DNA from: Chrysemys picta bellii
Lineage: Eukaryota > Chordata > Testudines > Emydidae
NCBI RefSeq assembly: GCF_011386835.1
Contig: NC_088800.1
Coordinates: 80,726,981-80,790,980 of the forward strand
Length of the DNA: 64,000 bases
Direction: 5' to 3'
Shown: positions 36,901-43,872 of the stretch, piece after piece
Layout of the letters: each line of letters begins with the position of its first letter
Numbering within the stretch: the stretch's first letter is position 1
Notes under the pieces: model-generated
Databases searched by the model: none
What the model saw: only the letters and a program-made list of their open reading frames with translations
What the model was told of the DNA's origin: nothing
Made by a program: the position numbers and the translations under genes

Positions 36901-39900
36901 ACCAGTTTTGCACCCCCCTTATAGTAGCTCCATCTAGGTTGTATTTCCCTAGTTTGTTTATGAGAAGGTCATGCGAGACAGTATCAAAAACCTTACTAAA
37001 GTCAAGATATACCATATCTACCGCTTCCCCCCCATCCACAAGGCTTGTTACGCTGTCAAAGAAAGCTACTAGGTTGGTTTGACACAATGTGTCCTTGACA
37101 GAGCCATGCTGAGTGTTACTTATGACCTACTCCCTCAGTTATTAGCTGGCCAGGCTCAATGGGCTCCTCTTTACACCTGAAGCTGTGTCTTGCTGTGTCC
37201 CGTGTGTGTGTGTGTCCGTGTCCGTGTCCATGTTACTGAGTGAAAATGCCTGGTCCCTTTTTCCCTACAGGTCCTATTACGGGTCAAGGAATCAGAAATC
37301 CAGTACCTGAAGCAGGAGATCAGCTCCCTCAAGGATGAGTTGCAGACGGCACTGCGGGTAATGCCTGGGGCAGGGCCATCTCTGAACGCGCACATAGGGA
37401 GCCCTCTGTCCTGTACGGGTTTGCTCATTTTCAGGGGGGTTAACGAAGTTATTTTAAGAGTCGAATCAGCATTTAAACACTGATCTGCCTTAATTAACAC
37501 AGCCACTTACTGGTTGTAGGTTATCGTCTTTGTGCTGCAAATGAAGCATTTGGTAGCATCAAACCAGGTTTCGCTTTGGTCTCTTCCTGGAAAGATGTTA
37601 CCTTAAATGTTTTTGTCAAACACATAGATCCTGCGAATGGGCCGATCACAATTGCTCTGGATGGTTAATTTGCCAAGGCAGGTTCTCAGCATTTTAATTC
37701 CATGCCGTTTTCCTGATTTAAACAGAAAGCCACAAACAATAAATTCTGTAACAAGCTAGCTGATGTGCGTGTGTAGCACTGCTCTCTACTGGATGGAATC
37801 TGAACTGCCCAGCTGTGTCTCCTAGATCCGATAGAGCTGTTAGCCAAAGGGAACTCTCCTTTAGCACACGTGGATTGGCAGTAACTGTGCTTTTAGCAGG
37901 ATGATCTGAGTTCTGCCCAGGCTGTCCCCAAGAAGCTCTCTGTGGAAGTGCTGGGAGTTCCTGGATCTGTCCCAGAATGCTGTTTCCTGTGTTACTGGGG
38001 TTTGCCACATCACCCTCTAGTAAGCACACAGTTCTGGTTCTGTGTCCCCGTCTCACTCTGTGACAACCCTGCGGGTTTTCCTTGGTCCTTTCCCAGGATA
38101 AGAAATACGCCAGTGACAAGTACAAAGACATCTACACGGAGCTGAGCATCGTGAAGGCCAAGGCAGACTGCGACATCAGCAGGTTGAAAGAGCAGCTGAA
38201 GGCAGCCACGGAAGCGCTGGGCGAGAAATCCCCTGAGAATACCACTGTGTCGGGATACGGTCAGTCCCTCTGCTGTGCTGAGCACCCTTGTTTCCTGCCC
38301 CAACACATGCAGCAGGTGGTACCAGTTCTAGTATGATGGAGCCTAGAGGGCCGAGAGCAGGGCATGGTAGGGTCCTGCAGGAGCTCCAGTATATCCATGG
38401 TGAATGCTGGGAGATTCAAACAAACGGGGCTGTATTCCTCCCTCCTGTCGCACCACTTAATTTACTGGAGTAACACCAGGGAGGAAGATGGCCCAGATTG
38501 TGCGTGGGCTGCCTGGCTCAGGAGATTGTTCGTGAGGTTGGGAGCTGTTCACCTCCAGGTGGTCTGGTGGAATGTGGCCCAGGTTGGTAGTGATTAGAAG
38601 TTAGCTGTTGGGTGGCCTGTCAGAGTTGGGGGGAGCAGGATCTCCGTCTAGTTCCTTAATAACAAGCAAGTGTCCTCATTGCAACCTCTTTCCTGTTCCA
38701 GACTGTCCCTGTCCCCTATCCTCTTGCAGAGTCCAAGGATTGAACGTCCCTGGAGCCTGAACTCCCCTCTCACCCTTAGTGGCGCTTCCTCCTTCCAGCT
38801 TAGGGATGGAAGCTTCCACTGGGTCTTTGGAATCCACCCATGCCCCAGTCACCCAGGGATGTCACTTTGCATCCTGGGGCCTCTTGCCTCATGCCGTAAC
38901 TGGGTGAGAGGCCATGCGTCGCTTGTGCTGTCCCGGTGGCTCTGTAGGGCCGTGGCTGCCCTCTTCTGAGTCACCTCCTGGGAAGCTTTGCCCAGACTGA
39001 GCCTACTGCTGGCTGACGTGTCCCCAGCCTCTGCTCTCCCGTGTGACAGAGTCAGGACTCAGCAGCTCATGCTGCTTCCTTTGCTCTCCCCAGATATCAT
39101 GAAATCAAAAAGCAACCCTGACTTCTTGAAGAAAGACAGATCCAGTGTTAGCCGGCAACTAAGGAATATCAGGTCAAAGGTGAGTGTGTTTCTCTCTGCC
39201 CAGGTGATGTGAATGCCCCACACAGCTCTCTAGTTGGGGTTTCTGGGGAGACTGCCCAAGGAACAGAGAAAACTGAGGCTGATTGGCAGGGGGATGAGGC
39301 AGGAGGATTTTCCCATCCTTACTGCGGGTCTTTGTGTTTGCATCAGTGTGTACCCTCGTACCGGCCAGGTCGTTGGAAGAGCAGTTACACAGGTGTAGTG
39401 GCAAGTCAGCCTCCTCCCTCTCCCACTCACAGTTGCAGGAGAGTGGTCATGATGGGGTTAATTGAGTTACCCAGAGTATTATGGGATGGAGCCGTGCTCT
39501 TCCCCCCCCCCCTTATTCCTGTTCAGTCAGTGGGGGTTTCCCCCCACTCTGCTGTGATGCAGTGGAATAAAGCAGCAAGTTCCCAGCCTGCAGTGCTCTG
39601 CGGAGACTTGTTGCACTGAGTGTCTCTTTGCAGAGCTGGTCCCCTTGCCTCGTCCGGGGGCCCTGTGCTGCTGAAATCTCAGTGTGACACTGACATGCAT
39701 AGCTACTGGAGTTGCTATCGGAAAAAACAGGGAGGTGGCCCTGGTTCTCAGGCATTTCCCAGGAGGATCCCCTCTGGCACTTACTCTCCATTTTTGTGGT
39801 GAGGTTTGGCGGTGAAGTAACTTGTGTAAGCGCGCCTAGATACCGTCGTGATGGGTACCTTGGAGATAATACAGTGTAATTCACTGCAGCCTCTTTGATC

Positions 39901-42900
39901 TGAAAATGGAACGGGGATAGTTCTTACCTAACATTTGCTTTTACCTGGGGAGATTGGGGCTGATGGCCCAATGGTTCTCAGTGCTTTAAAGCCTGGCCAT
40001 GCTGTACTTGTTGCATATCCCAAATCCAGTTATTGCAGTCACATGTCCCCAGGGTTTGGCCTGCCAGCTGTCGGGATTCCACCCTTCAGGGCATTAATCC
40101 TCTCCATGTAGGCAAAAGAGAACTTCTCCAACCAGCCTAGGCTGAGTGTACGGGGCAATCACACAGAAGAGCTCTCCCAGCATAGCCCAGGCCTGCCTCC
40201 CCTCTCACCCCGATACGGAGCACCTCGTGCTGATATTGGGCTGCTGTCGACGGAGTGAGAAGCCAGGCCAAGCGTTCTAGCTCCATCTTCTCCCAACTCA
40301 CCGCCCAAGCTCTCCAAGGCTGCCATTTCCACCTGCGGTGGTGACTAAGCTGCTAGAACCAAATGCACAGGTGCCCCCAGTGTGTACACCATTCAGGCTC
40401 GCACATGCAAAACCCTGTGCTTGTGCTCGCTAGGCCCGGTTTGTGTGCACAGATTCCCCCTCTCATAAGTGCAGGGAGTGCCTGTGCATATTGAAAGGTG
40501 CAGCTGAGGTGCTGGTTTGCAAACTGGCTCTTGAGGGTCTGATGACCAGTTTCCCTTCCCCTCAGTTTGCTTATTTTGTCATCCCCTCTGTGTCTGTGTC
40601 CGTGTTTATTTGGTGTGCTTGGGGGAGGGAGGCAGAGGGCAGTGTGGACGGTGCTGATGGGCACTCTGTCCCCTTGTCCCGCTAAGGGGGGGGAGGAGGG
40701 GCTGGGGCTGGGGAACCATCGATGCAATTAGGATTTATGTGCTTCTTGTTTTCTGTTTCTGTTTTTTTTCTTCTTTATTTTGCTTTTTCCTCTGACAGTC
40801 CGTTATTGAGCAGGTCTCATGGGATAACTGAAATGAACAAGAGTCCAGGTTCCCTGTCACGTAGGTAACCAAACCAGCACCCACCAAACAATGCAGCTCC
40901 CCGAGGGGGCGGCCCACTTTGCATGCCCTGCTCACTCCTCCATGGCAAACGAGAACCTTCTCTTAATTACTGATTTGAAATTGATCTTCGGGGCGGGGGA
41001 GCAGATTATCCTAAAATGAAATCAACCAGTTTTGCTCTTCCCTGGGGAATTTGGCTTTCTCACCCACCCACTCTCCCCGGCACAGAGGTCCGTCACTGGG
41101 AGGGTGTGCGCACCTCTTGGGCATGCTGTGTCGGGGGGGTGGAACACCGAGTGTGCATGCTTAATGACTGTGCATGCCTCACACTAAACTCACTTCGACA
41201 TGCAGTCCTTGCAGGAAGAAGGGAACCTTGGTTTCATTAGTGTTGTGCTGGGCGAAGTCTAGGAACTCTCCCTTACCTCTGAAGAGCAGCTAGAAGTGAT
41301 GGAAAGGAAGAGGCCAGTGGAGCTACCCTGAATCTCCCACCGGGGTGGCAGCACAGACAGCACTGCCCTGTGTTTACGATGCCCGTCGTTGCTGCTTCCT
41401 TAGATGATCTGTACCTGAGCACAGGAGTTTCCTCCTGGCGGAGCATCCTCTTCCTCCAGCTGCCCAGCAATGCTCCAGCTACCCAGTGGTTGTGATACTA
41501 CAGTTCATTACCTCATTAACAACTGTCCTAGCACAGACACTGCCCTGTGGCTTCCAAGATCATCTGGGAGGAGGAGGCAGCTGATGAGAAAGGGGGCCAT
41601 TCCAATTAGCATGTCTTGGGTAACCAGCAGCAACAGGAAAGTGGCAAGGTTTCCGAGAGTAGGATACTCCCTGGGAGGAAACGGGATTGGTTTCCAATGG
41701 GATTAAGGGGAGAGGGTTTGAAAAGGCTGATCAAGGAATTCTGTGGGTTGGTGGAAATTTTGAATGAGGGTGTCTTTATTACAAACTGAACTCTGCACTA
41801 AGTGATCTCAGAGACTCTCTTACTGAGGGAGGGGTTTGCTTGGCTTTCTACGCTTGGCAGTGTAGTCTCATGCATTCCGGTGTCTTGATCTATAAAGAGA
41901 TGAGAGAATTCAAAGGTTCAGGCTGGAATTTAAAGGGACTCTGTTAATTTGAATAGGCTCAATATTTGACCTACTTTCTGATAGTCAGGTAGAAACCGTC
42001 CTGAATTTTGAATAAAGAACAGGAGTACTTGTGGCACCTTAGAGACTAATGAATTTATTTAAATAATTCCGTTAGTCTTTAAGGTGCCACAAGTACTCCT
42101 GTTCTTTTTGCGGATACAGACTAACACGGCTGCTACTCTGAAACCTGAATTTTGAATGTTTCTCTTCTGTCAGCTAAAAAGAGAGCAACAACACTATTTA
42201 AACTGGTGTCAAAATCCCAATTCCTGCTCTCCATTGATAATGGAGTTATGTTTCTCTCAGCCTGAGCTGTGAAACCAGCAGAAATGCAATGGTCACCACA
42301 GTGTCTTCACAGTATCACAGCCATCCTATTCCCACTGGGCTTTGCAACCTCAACCTCCCCCAATAGCCGCTTGTTAACCAAAAACTTGGCTTTGGGGCCT
42401 ACGTGACTTAGCACTGTGCTTTTAGTCTTCTGATACGGCAACCAAGGGACTTAAAAGAAAATGGGAACATTGCAGCCAGCTGCCTGACAGGGTCTGTGTA
42501 TAAAGCTCCGTGTCTTGCAGAGCTGCCCTGTGTTGATTTGTAGAGCAAGTATCAGACGCTGACGTGATTGTGCAGAGGACGTAGAGTGAACTGCCTCACA
42601 GCTGACTCTGCTGCCTGCAAATTGCCAAACATGTCGGCCGACTGGCTGCCTGTTTTTGATCAGCTGGGCACATCCTGTTTCACAGCAGGGAAAGCAGTCG
42701 CCCCCCTGGGATGGCAGTAGATTTTATCTTCTGCACCTATGCAGTGCACAGCCATTGCATGCTTGGTCCTGGGAAAGCGGTCTGCTGGGGCGGAGTATCC
42801 ACTGGCACCGCAGAGTGCACCTATGGCCTTGACCTAGTGTCTGTGCTCAGATCTGCTCGGTCCCAAATGCACTAAGCATGGGGATTTCACCACACAACTG

Positions 42901-43872
42901 GGAGGTGGGGATTAGCAATAAATCCTGCAGCCACTTGTGTCCTTCTCCCCCAGATTCCATGTGGGCGGGAGAGGCCTGACTCCCAAATGGCAGTGCTGAG
43001 AGCTAGATGGATGGAAGTTGCTTTCACTTCTGAAGACATGGGTTTAAAATCTGGATCGGGTCATGAGTTTGGTCCCCGGCTAGGACCAACTATAGGAAAC
43101 ACGTCATGAGATCCACAGTCCAGCGCAGGGGCTTAACTGGCAGTGTGTGCTTGAAAAAGGTCCCCAGCCTAGGTTAACTGAGGGTAGAGTGAGATTGTCA
43201 CTCAGGGCTGCGTGGACAAAGCTTGCGACATGTTTGGAGCCACGACCACCCAAAATGGGCTCTTAATGAGCCCCGTAGGAGAACCAGTGTGCTGGTCCCT
43301 CTGAGCCCACCATAGCAGAACCAAGGTGTGCTGCTTTGGCTCTTGGGAAAGCCACGGGCCTGTTGCTATAGCTGCCCTGGTGCTCTGTATACTGCAAGCT
43401 GCAGGGATCGTTGTCAGAGTCAAGCTAATCACGCTTGCGATCTTGTGTGTGTCTCATTTGTTTCTAGCAACAGAGTCCTGTGGCACCTTTAAGACTAACA
43501 GATGTGTTGGAGCATAAGCTTTCGTGGGTGAATACCCACTTCGTCAGACGCATGTCATTTGTTTCTGAAGTTTGTCACCTGGTTAATTTCCAATCGCGCG
43601 CTCTAGGTGTGATTCACCAATAATAACATTCCATAATGGTCTGTTCTCTCCAGCATGTTCCACTAATCTCTCCTTCAGGGGGGCGTTTGCTCTCCTACCC
43701 GCATTCCCTTTGCCTGAGCATCTGCCCCATCCTCCTGTTGGCTGCTGTCGCCGCCGCCTCCTTCAGTGTTGTGACGCTGTCCCTCTCTTGTCTCTCCCAG
43801 AGTCTGAAGGAAGGCCTGACCGTGCAAGAACGCTTGAAGCTCTTTGAATCCAGGGACTTGAAGAAAGACTAG
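2723..43872 (+). CDS. MPRIP: MPRIP, myosin phosphatase Rho-interacting protein (3' part; spliced)
   Basis: The gene encodes an F-actin-associated scaffold that binds RhoA and the MYPT1 subunit of myosin phosphatase, linking Rho signalling to myosin light-chain dephosphorylation on stress fibres. Coding exons are 2723-2864, 3519-3635, 9388-9444, 12376-12444, 13031-13120, 13673-13782, 18848-19439, 20429-20545, [24072-27950 optional], 32886-33033, 33779-33896, 34756-34915, 35329-35439, 37271-37357, 38097-38259, 39094-39179 and then 43801-43872 (or 40799-40831). All have AG/GT borders and the phases close throughout. The protein order is linker, second PH domain, Arg/Glu-rich Rho-binding region and C-terminal coiled coils. 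The similarity to the human protein that I recall is near identity in the PH and coiled-coil parts. The first roughly 290 residues, including the first PH domain, are outside the window. Confidence 0.95.
2865..3518 (+). other. MPRIP: MPRIP intron
   Basis: This is a 654-bp phase-0 intron with a clear donor (gtaagc) and an acceptor (ctgttttcag). I see nothing else in it. Confidence 0.85.
3519..3635 (+). CDS. MPRIP: MPRIP coding exon: serine-rich linker
   Basis: This phase 0-0 exon of 39 codons encodes [12 protein letters not shown] through [19 protein letters not shown]. The [11 protein letters not shown] stretch carries basophilic-kinase-like (R-x-x-S/T) sites and is conserved with human MPRIP. 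It ends at acg|gtgagc. The central part ([11 protein letters not shown]) differs from the human proline-rich version that I recall, as expected for a fast-evolving linker. Confidence 0.92.
7300..7346 (+). promoter_or_regulatory. MPRIP: Possible internal MPRIP promoter: E-boxes plus TATA/MEF2 box
   Basis: Within 47 bp lie CACGTG (7300-7305), CAGCTG (7311-7316) and TTATAAATAG (7337-7346). The last both contains a TATA box (TATAAATA, 7338-7345) and matches the MEF2 consensus YTAWWWWTAR exactly. A CArG-like ACTTATAAGG with one mismatch is at 7171-7180. A start site about 25-30 bp downstream would fall near 7368, just before a candidate first exon with a usable donor. The motifs are seen directly; the promoter function is inference. 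Confidence 0.4.
7390..7410 (+). CDS. MPRIP: Candidate alternative first coding exon of MPRIP
   Basis: An ATG at 7390 opens seven codons (MKSHKDK) and then meets a good donor, aag|gtaggc, in phase 0. Splicing to the exon at 9388, which starts in phase 0 with [10 protein letters not shown], keeps the frame and would place a new N-terminus directly before the second PH domain. The paralogue TRIOBP makes exactly such a short isoform (Tara), beginning just before its PH domain. An earlier ATG in the same leader at 7379, in another frame, stops after three codons. There is no transcript evidence here, so this is a hypothesis. Confidence 0.35.
8124..8252 (-). mobile_element. CR1 LINE 3'-end fragment (antisense)
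   Basis: The stretch 'agggttggaagagacctc' followed by 'aggtcatctagtccaacccc' is the reverse complement of the conserved CR1 3' region of sauropsids. It is truncated on its 5' side near 8252 and is non-coding. Confidence 0.85.
8880..9269 (-). repeat. GC-rich interspersed element with 12-bp inner inverted repeat
   Basis: One end carries ggacaggtcacg (9203-9214) and its exact inverse cgtgacctgtcc (9241-9252), and finishes ..aaaatcctagcc at 9269. The rest is G/C-rich, with a repeated cagctccc-agcc motif through about 8880. It looks like a non-autonomous DNA transposon or SINE-like repeat common in turtles. The left boundary is approximate and the family is not identified. Confidence 0.55.
9388..9444 (+). 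CDS. MPRIP: MPRIP coding exon: start of second PH domain
   Basis: This phase 0-0 exon of 19 codons encodes [19 protein letters not shown], the first beta strands of the second pleckstrin-homology domain (the GWL motif is typical). The acceptor is ctctccttgcag and the donor is cag|gtaagt. The paralogue TRIOBP shares the [10 protein letters not shown] opening. Confidence 0.95.
9831..9927. repeat. Compound (GT)n-(CA)n-(TA)n microsatellite
   Basis: A GT-type tract (9831-9860, with early GC interruptions) is followed after cagtgt by a CA tract (9867-9894) and then by an AT tract to about 9927. The GT tract and the CA tract are mutually complementary, so the locus can form a hairpin. Confidence 0.95.
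11248..11449 (+). mobile_element. CR1-like 3' UTR fragment
   Basis: Phrases such as 'ggtctgacctagtatgacc' and the terminal direct repeat 'gttctcatgttcttatg' are typical of sauropsid CR1-type 3' ends. The motif ggtctgaccYagtatg occurs twice (near 11252 and 11412), so there may be two overlapping fragments. Confidence 0.6.
11451..11575 (+). repeat. MIR/CORE-SINE-like fragment
   Basis: The sequence 'aattgtaagctctttgga' through 'ggggcccatggtccatgatg' and 'ctcctaagcggtaaagtaat' resembles an old amniote MIR-type SINE 3' region. It is diverged and non-coding. Confidence 0.5.
12376..12444 (+). CDS. MPRIP: MPRIP coding exon: second PH domain
   Basis: This phase 0-0 exon of 23 codons encodes [19 protein letters not shown] then VAEE, the WKK-W-FVL beta strands of the PH domain. 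The borders are tttcctag|tgg and gag|gtaggc. It is nearly identical to human MPRIP as I recall it. Confidence 0.95.
12445..13030 (+). other. MPRIP: MPRIP intron
   Basis: This is a 586-bp phase-0 intron between two PH-domain exons. I see no additional feature. Confidence 0.85.
13031..13120 (+). CDS. MPRIP: MPRIP coding exon: second PH domain
   Basis: This phase 0-0 exon of 30 codons encodes [20 protein letters not shown] and [10 protein letters not shown], the central strands of the PH fold. The borders are ttccccag|gca and cat|gtaaga. DGEIDL and NYGFQIH are shared with TRIOBP. Confidence 0.95.
13121..13672 (+). other. MPRIP: MPRIP intron
   Basis: This is a 552-bp phase-0 intron. I see no supported feature inside it. 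Confidence 0.85.
13673..13782 (+). CDS. MPRIP: MPRIP coding exon: end of second PH domain
   Basis: The exon encodes [20 protein letters not shown] and the following QTIMKHV and linker. The RRNW tryptophan belongs to the invariant position of the C-terminal PH helix. It is 110 nt, entering in phase 0 and leaving with two bases (AG) of a serine codon that the next exon completes. The donor is ag|gtaaag. Confidence 0.95.
15740..15870 (-). repeat. MIR-like amniote SINE fragment (antisense)
   Basis: The pattern 'attattaatatttgcattg', 'ccaggaccccattgtgct' and 'gagctcatagtctaa' matches the reverse complement of the same old repeat seen at 11451-11575. It is diverged and non-coding. Confidence 0.5.
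17022..17205 (+). mobile_element. tRNA-derived SINE with CR1-like tail
   Basis: The head has a pol III A box (TAGCTCAGTGG, 17032-17042) and a B box (GAGTTCAATCC, 17075-17085) spaced as in a tRNA, but it cannot fold into an intact tRNA. The tail 'cctttcaaggtcccttccag' mimics the CR1 3' end, which suggests mobilisation by CR1 reverse transcriptase. This architecture is known from turtle (chelonian) SINEs and is the main clue to the host lineage. Confidence 0.85.
18848..19439 (+). CDS. MPRIP: MPRIP coding exon: Arg/Glu-rich Rho-binding region
   Basis: At 592 nt this is the largest constitutive exon in the window. It completes a serine codon and leaves in phase 0 (gag|gtaaaa). It encodes [16 protein letters not shown], then the basic repeat [20 protein letters not shown], a second [17 protein letters not shown] block, and [20 protein letters not shown]. 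The paired basic/acidic helices and the [13 protein letters not shown] motif are conserved in human MPRIP. This region begins the part reported to bind RhoA. A 302-aa open frame on the opposite strand over this exon is a shadow. Confidence 0.95.
19440..20428 (+). other. MPRIP: MPRIP intron
   Basis: This is a 989-bp phase-0 intron with donor gtaaaa and acceptor tttccaacag. I see no other feature. Confidence 0.85.
20429..20545 (+). CDS. MPRIP: MPRIP coding exon: first coiled-coil segment
   Basis: This phase 0-0 exon of 39 codons encodes [19 protein letters not shown] and [20 protein letters not shown], a heptad-like coiled coil. It is the branch point for alternative splicing: it can join in frame either to the 3879-nt exon at 24072 or directly to the exon at 32886. 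Confidence 0.95.
21468..21575 (-). repeat. MIR-like amniote SINE fragment (antisense)
   Basis: The pieces 'tagtatttgtattgtggg' and 'gtccctgccccaggagctta' resemble the fragment at 15740-15870, so this is probably the same old family. Confidence 0.5.
22500..22693 (+). mobile_element. CR1 LINE 3' UTR fragment (sense)
   Basis: The stretches 'aatttatcaagggtcgtggt', 'aaatcaagattggatgtttt' and 'cccttctggccttggaattt' followed by the terminal atgaatct match the CR1 3' untranslated region of sauropsids. It is non-coding. Confidence 0.8.
24072..27950 (+). CDS. MPRIP: MPRIP giant symmetric exon (long-isoform coiled coil)
   Basis: A single open frame of 1293 codons runs from an acceptor (poly-T then aag|accgag) to a donor (ctgaag|gttttg). 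It is 3879 nt and phase 0-0, so it can be skipped without a frame change. It encodes [20 protein letters not shown], then about 380 residues of heptad-rich Glu/Gln/Lys/Leu coiled coil, a Ser/Thr-rich non-helical middle ([20 protein letters not shown]), a second helical half, and a final coiled coil ending [10 protein letters not shown]. From memory, vertebrate MPRIP has a long isoform of over 2000 residues that uses this exon. The GTTTTG donor is weak, which fits regulated use. Function beyond an extended dimerisation rod is unknown to me. Confidence 0.88.
27951..32885 (+). other. MPRIP: MPRIP intron downstream of the giant exon
   Basis: This is a 4.9-kb phase-0 intron. If the weak donor is not used, the frame runs on nine codons to TAA (27978-27980). 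Pieces at 30600-30680 and 32510-32580 look like old amniote interspersed repeats. A 203-codon open frame on the opposite strand (30804-31415) has no recognisable domain and I do not support it as a gene. Confidence 0.75.
32886..33033 (+). CDS. MPRIP: MPRIP coding exon: coiled coil
   Basis: The exon encodes [20 protein letters not shown] and the following [19 protein letters not shown] coiled coil. It starts in phase 0 after ttttgcag and leaves with one base of an alanine codon (tcg g|gtaagg). It is nearly identical to human MPRIP as I recall it. This is the shared acceptor for both the short and long splice forms. Confidence 0.95.
33034..33778 (+). other. MPRIP: MPRIP intron
   Basis: This is a 745-bp intron, G-rich in its first half, with acceptor ctgtgcag. 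I see no other feature. Confidence 0.85.
33779..33896 (+). CDS. MPRIP: MPRIP coding exon: coiled coil
   Basis: The exon completes an alanine codon and encodes [20 protein letters not shown] and [18 protein letters not shown], leaving with TT of a leucine codon (tt|gtacgt). It forms part of the C-terminal coiled coil used for myosin phosphatase (MYPT1) binding. A donor three bases further on would break the frame, so the gtacgt donor is chosen. Confidence 0.93.
33897..34755 (+). other. MPRIP: MPRIP intron with C-rich tract
   Basis: This is an 859-bp intron. Positions 33901-33980 are an almost pure pyrimidine, C-rich run directly after the donor. Nothing else is supported. Confidence 0.8.
34756..34915 (+). 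CDS. MPRIP: MPRIP coding exon: coiled coil
   Basis: The exon completes a leucine codon and encodes [38 protein letters not shown] and [15 protein letters not shown]. It leaves in phase 0 (cag|gtgagg). This is the best-conserved coiled-coil exon of the family and overlaps the reported MYPT1 leucine-zipper binding segment. Confidence 0.95.
34916..35328 (+). other. MPRIP: MPRIP intron
   Basis: This is a 413-bp phase-0 intron. I see no other feature. Confidence 0.85.
35329..35439 (+). CDS. MPRIP: MPRIP coding exon: coiled coil and Gly-rich hinge
   Basis: This phase 0-0 exon of 37 codons encodes [20 protein letters not shown] then [17 protein letters not shown]. The glycine-rich hinge interrupts the heptads. 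Human MPRIP, as I recall it, has about five extra residues after RLRT, so this is a small lineage or isoform length difference. The borders are ttcccag|gag and gag|gtaagt. Confidence 0.93.
35440..37270 (+). other. MPRIP: MPRIP intron occupied mostly by a CR1 LINE
   Basis: Most of this 1.8-kb phase-0 intron is the antisense CR1 copy at 35865-37140. A GT-rich stretch lies at 37200-37230, before the acceptor ttccctacag. Confidence 0.85.
35865..37140 (-). mobile_element. CR1 LINE, 5'-truncated, with broken reverse-transcriptase ORF
   Basis: Read on the minus strand, three frame-shifted pieces resemble the C-terminal half of CR1 ORF2. One carries [18 protein letters not shown] (37087-36860), a second carries IFINDL and KFADDTKL, the polymerase active-site FADD box (36837-36655), and the third carries the thumb and C-terminal part with [15 protein letters not shown] (36639-36184). 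The 3' UTR runs to about 35865 with the typical 'gaggtcatctagtccagtcc' (+ strand reading). Stops and frameshifts separate the pieces, so it is inactive. Confidence 0.93.
37271..37357 (+). CDS. MPRIP: MPRIP coding exon: coiled coil
   Basis: This phase 0-0 exon of 29 codons encodes [20 protein letters not shown] and KDELQTALR. It is identical to human MPRIP as I recall it. The borders are ctacag|gtc and cgg|gtaatg. Confidence 0.95.
37358..38096 (+). other. MPRIP: MPRIP intron
   Basis: This is a 739-bp phase-0 intron. I see no supported feature. Confidence 0.85.
38097..38259 (+). CDS. MPRIP: MPRIP coding exon: C-terminal coiled coil
   Basis: The exon encodes [40 protein letters not shown] and [14 protein letters not shown], leaving with one base of an aspartate codon (tac g|gtcagt). 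The helical part ends at about LGEKS and the tail becomes extended. Confidence 0.95.
38260..39093 (+). other. MPRIP: MPRIP intron
   Basis: This is an 834-bp intron. I see no supported feature. Confidence 0.85.
39094..39179 (+). CDS. MPRIP: MPRIP coding exon: C-terminal tail
   Basis: The exon completes the aspartate codon and encodes [20 protein letters not shown] and RQLRNIRSK, ending in phase 0 at aag|gtgagt. It is the last exon common to the two C-terminal forms. The KSKSNPDFL motif is conserved in vertebrate MPRIP. Confidence 0.95.
39180..40798 (+). other. MPRIP: MPRIP intron before alternative C-terminal exon
   Basis: This is a 1.6-kb phase-0 intron ending in a strong poly-pyrimidine tract (gttttttttcttc) and tgacag. 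I see no other feature. Confidence 0.8.
40799..40831 (+). CDS. MPRIP: MPRIP alternative C-terminal exon (…[10 protein letters not shown] stop)
   Basis: Joined in phase 0 to the exon ending 39179, it encodes [10 protein letters not shown] and TGA (40829-40831). This is the 10-residue tail of the shorter human isoform as I recall it, one residue different. Possible donors follow at 40861 (gtaggt) and 40865 (gtaacc), so it may be a cassette exon whose stop pre-empts the last exon, or it may be a terminal exon. The sequence alone does not decide. Confidence 0.85.
   Translation, partial: SVIEQVSWDN
42014..42140. repeat. Palindromic interspersed repeat ('acaggagtacttgtggcacc' family)
   Basis: A 36-bp left arm (42014-42049) and right arm (42072-42107) are inverse copies with about two differences, separated by 22 bp. 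The right arm continues as 'gcggatacagactaacacgg' and 'ctgctactctgaaacc'. This sequence is highly repetitive in turtles as I know them. I suspect a Penelope-like or related retroelement terminus but cannot assign the family. Confidence 0.7.
43467..43555 (+). repeat. Related interspersed repeat with small hairpin
   Basis: 'cagagtcctgtggcaccttt' is followed by 'agcataagctttcgtggg'. The element contains a perfect stem gtgggt-gaat-acccac. It resembles the arm of the repeat at 42014 and is probably the same superfamily. Confidence 0.65.
43801..43872 (+). CDS. MPRIP: MPRIP last coding exon (…[22 protein letters not shown] stop)
   Basis: Joined in phase 0 to the exon ending 39179, it encodes [20 protein letters not shown] then KKD and TAG (43870-43872). 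This 23-residue tail matches the longer-tail human isoform as I recall it. The acceptor is tctctcccag. It continues into the long 3' UTR. Confidence 0.95.
   Translation, partial: SLKEGLTVQERLKLFESRDLKKD

Larger units (their letters stand above)
40832..43800 (+). other. MPRIP: MPRIP intron before the last exon
   Basis: This region contains the palindromic repeat at 42014-42140 and a related single copy at 43467-43555. It ends in a pyrimidine-rich tract and ctctcccag. Nothing else is supported. Confidence 0.8.
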
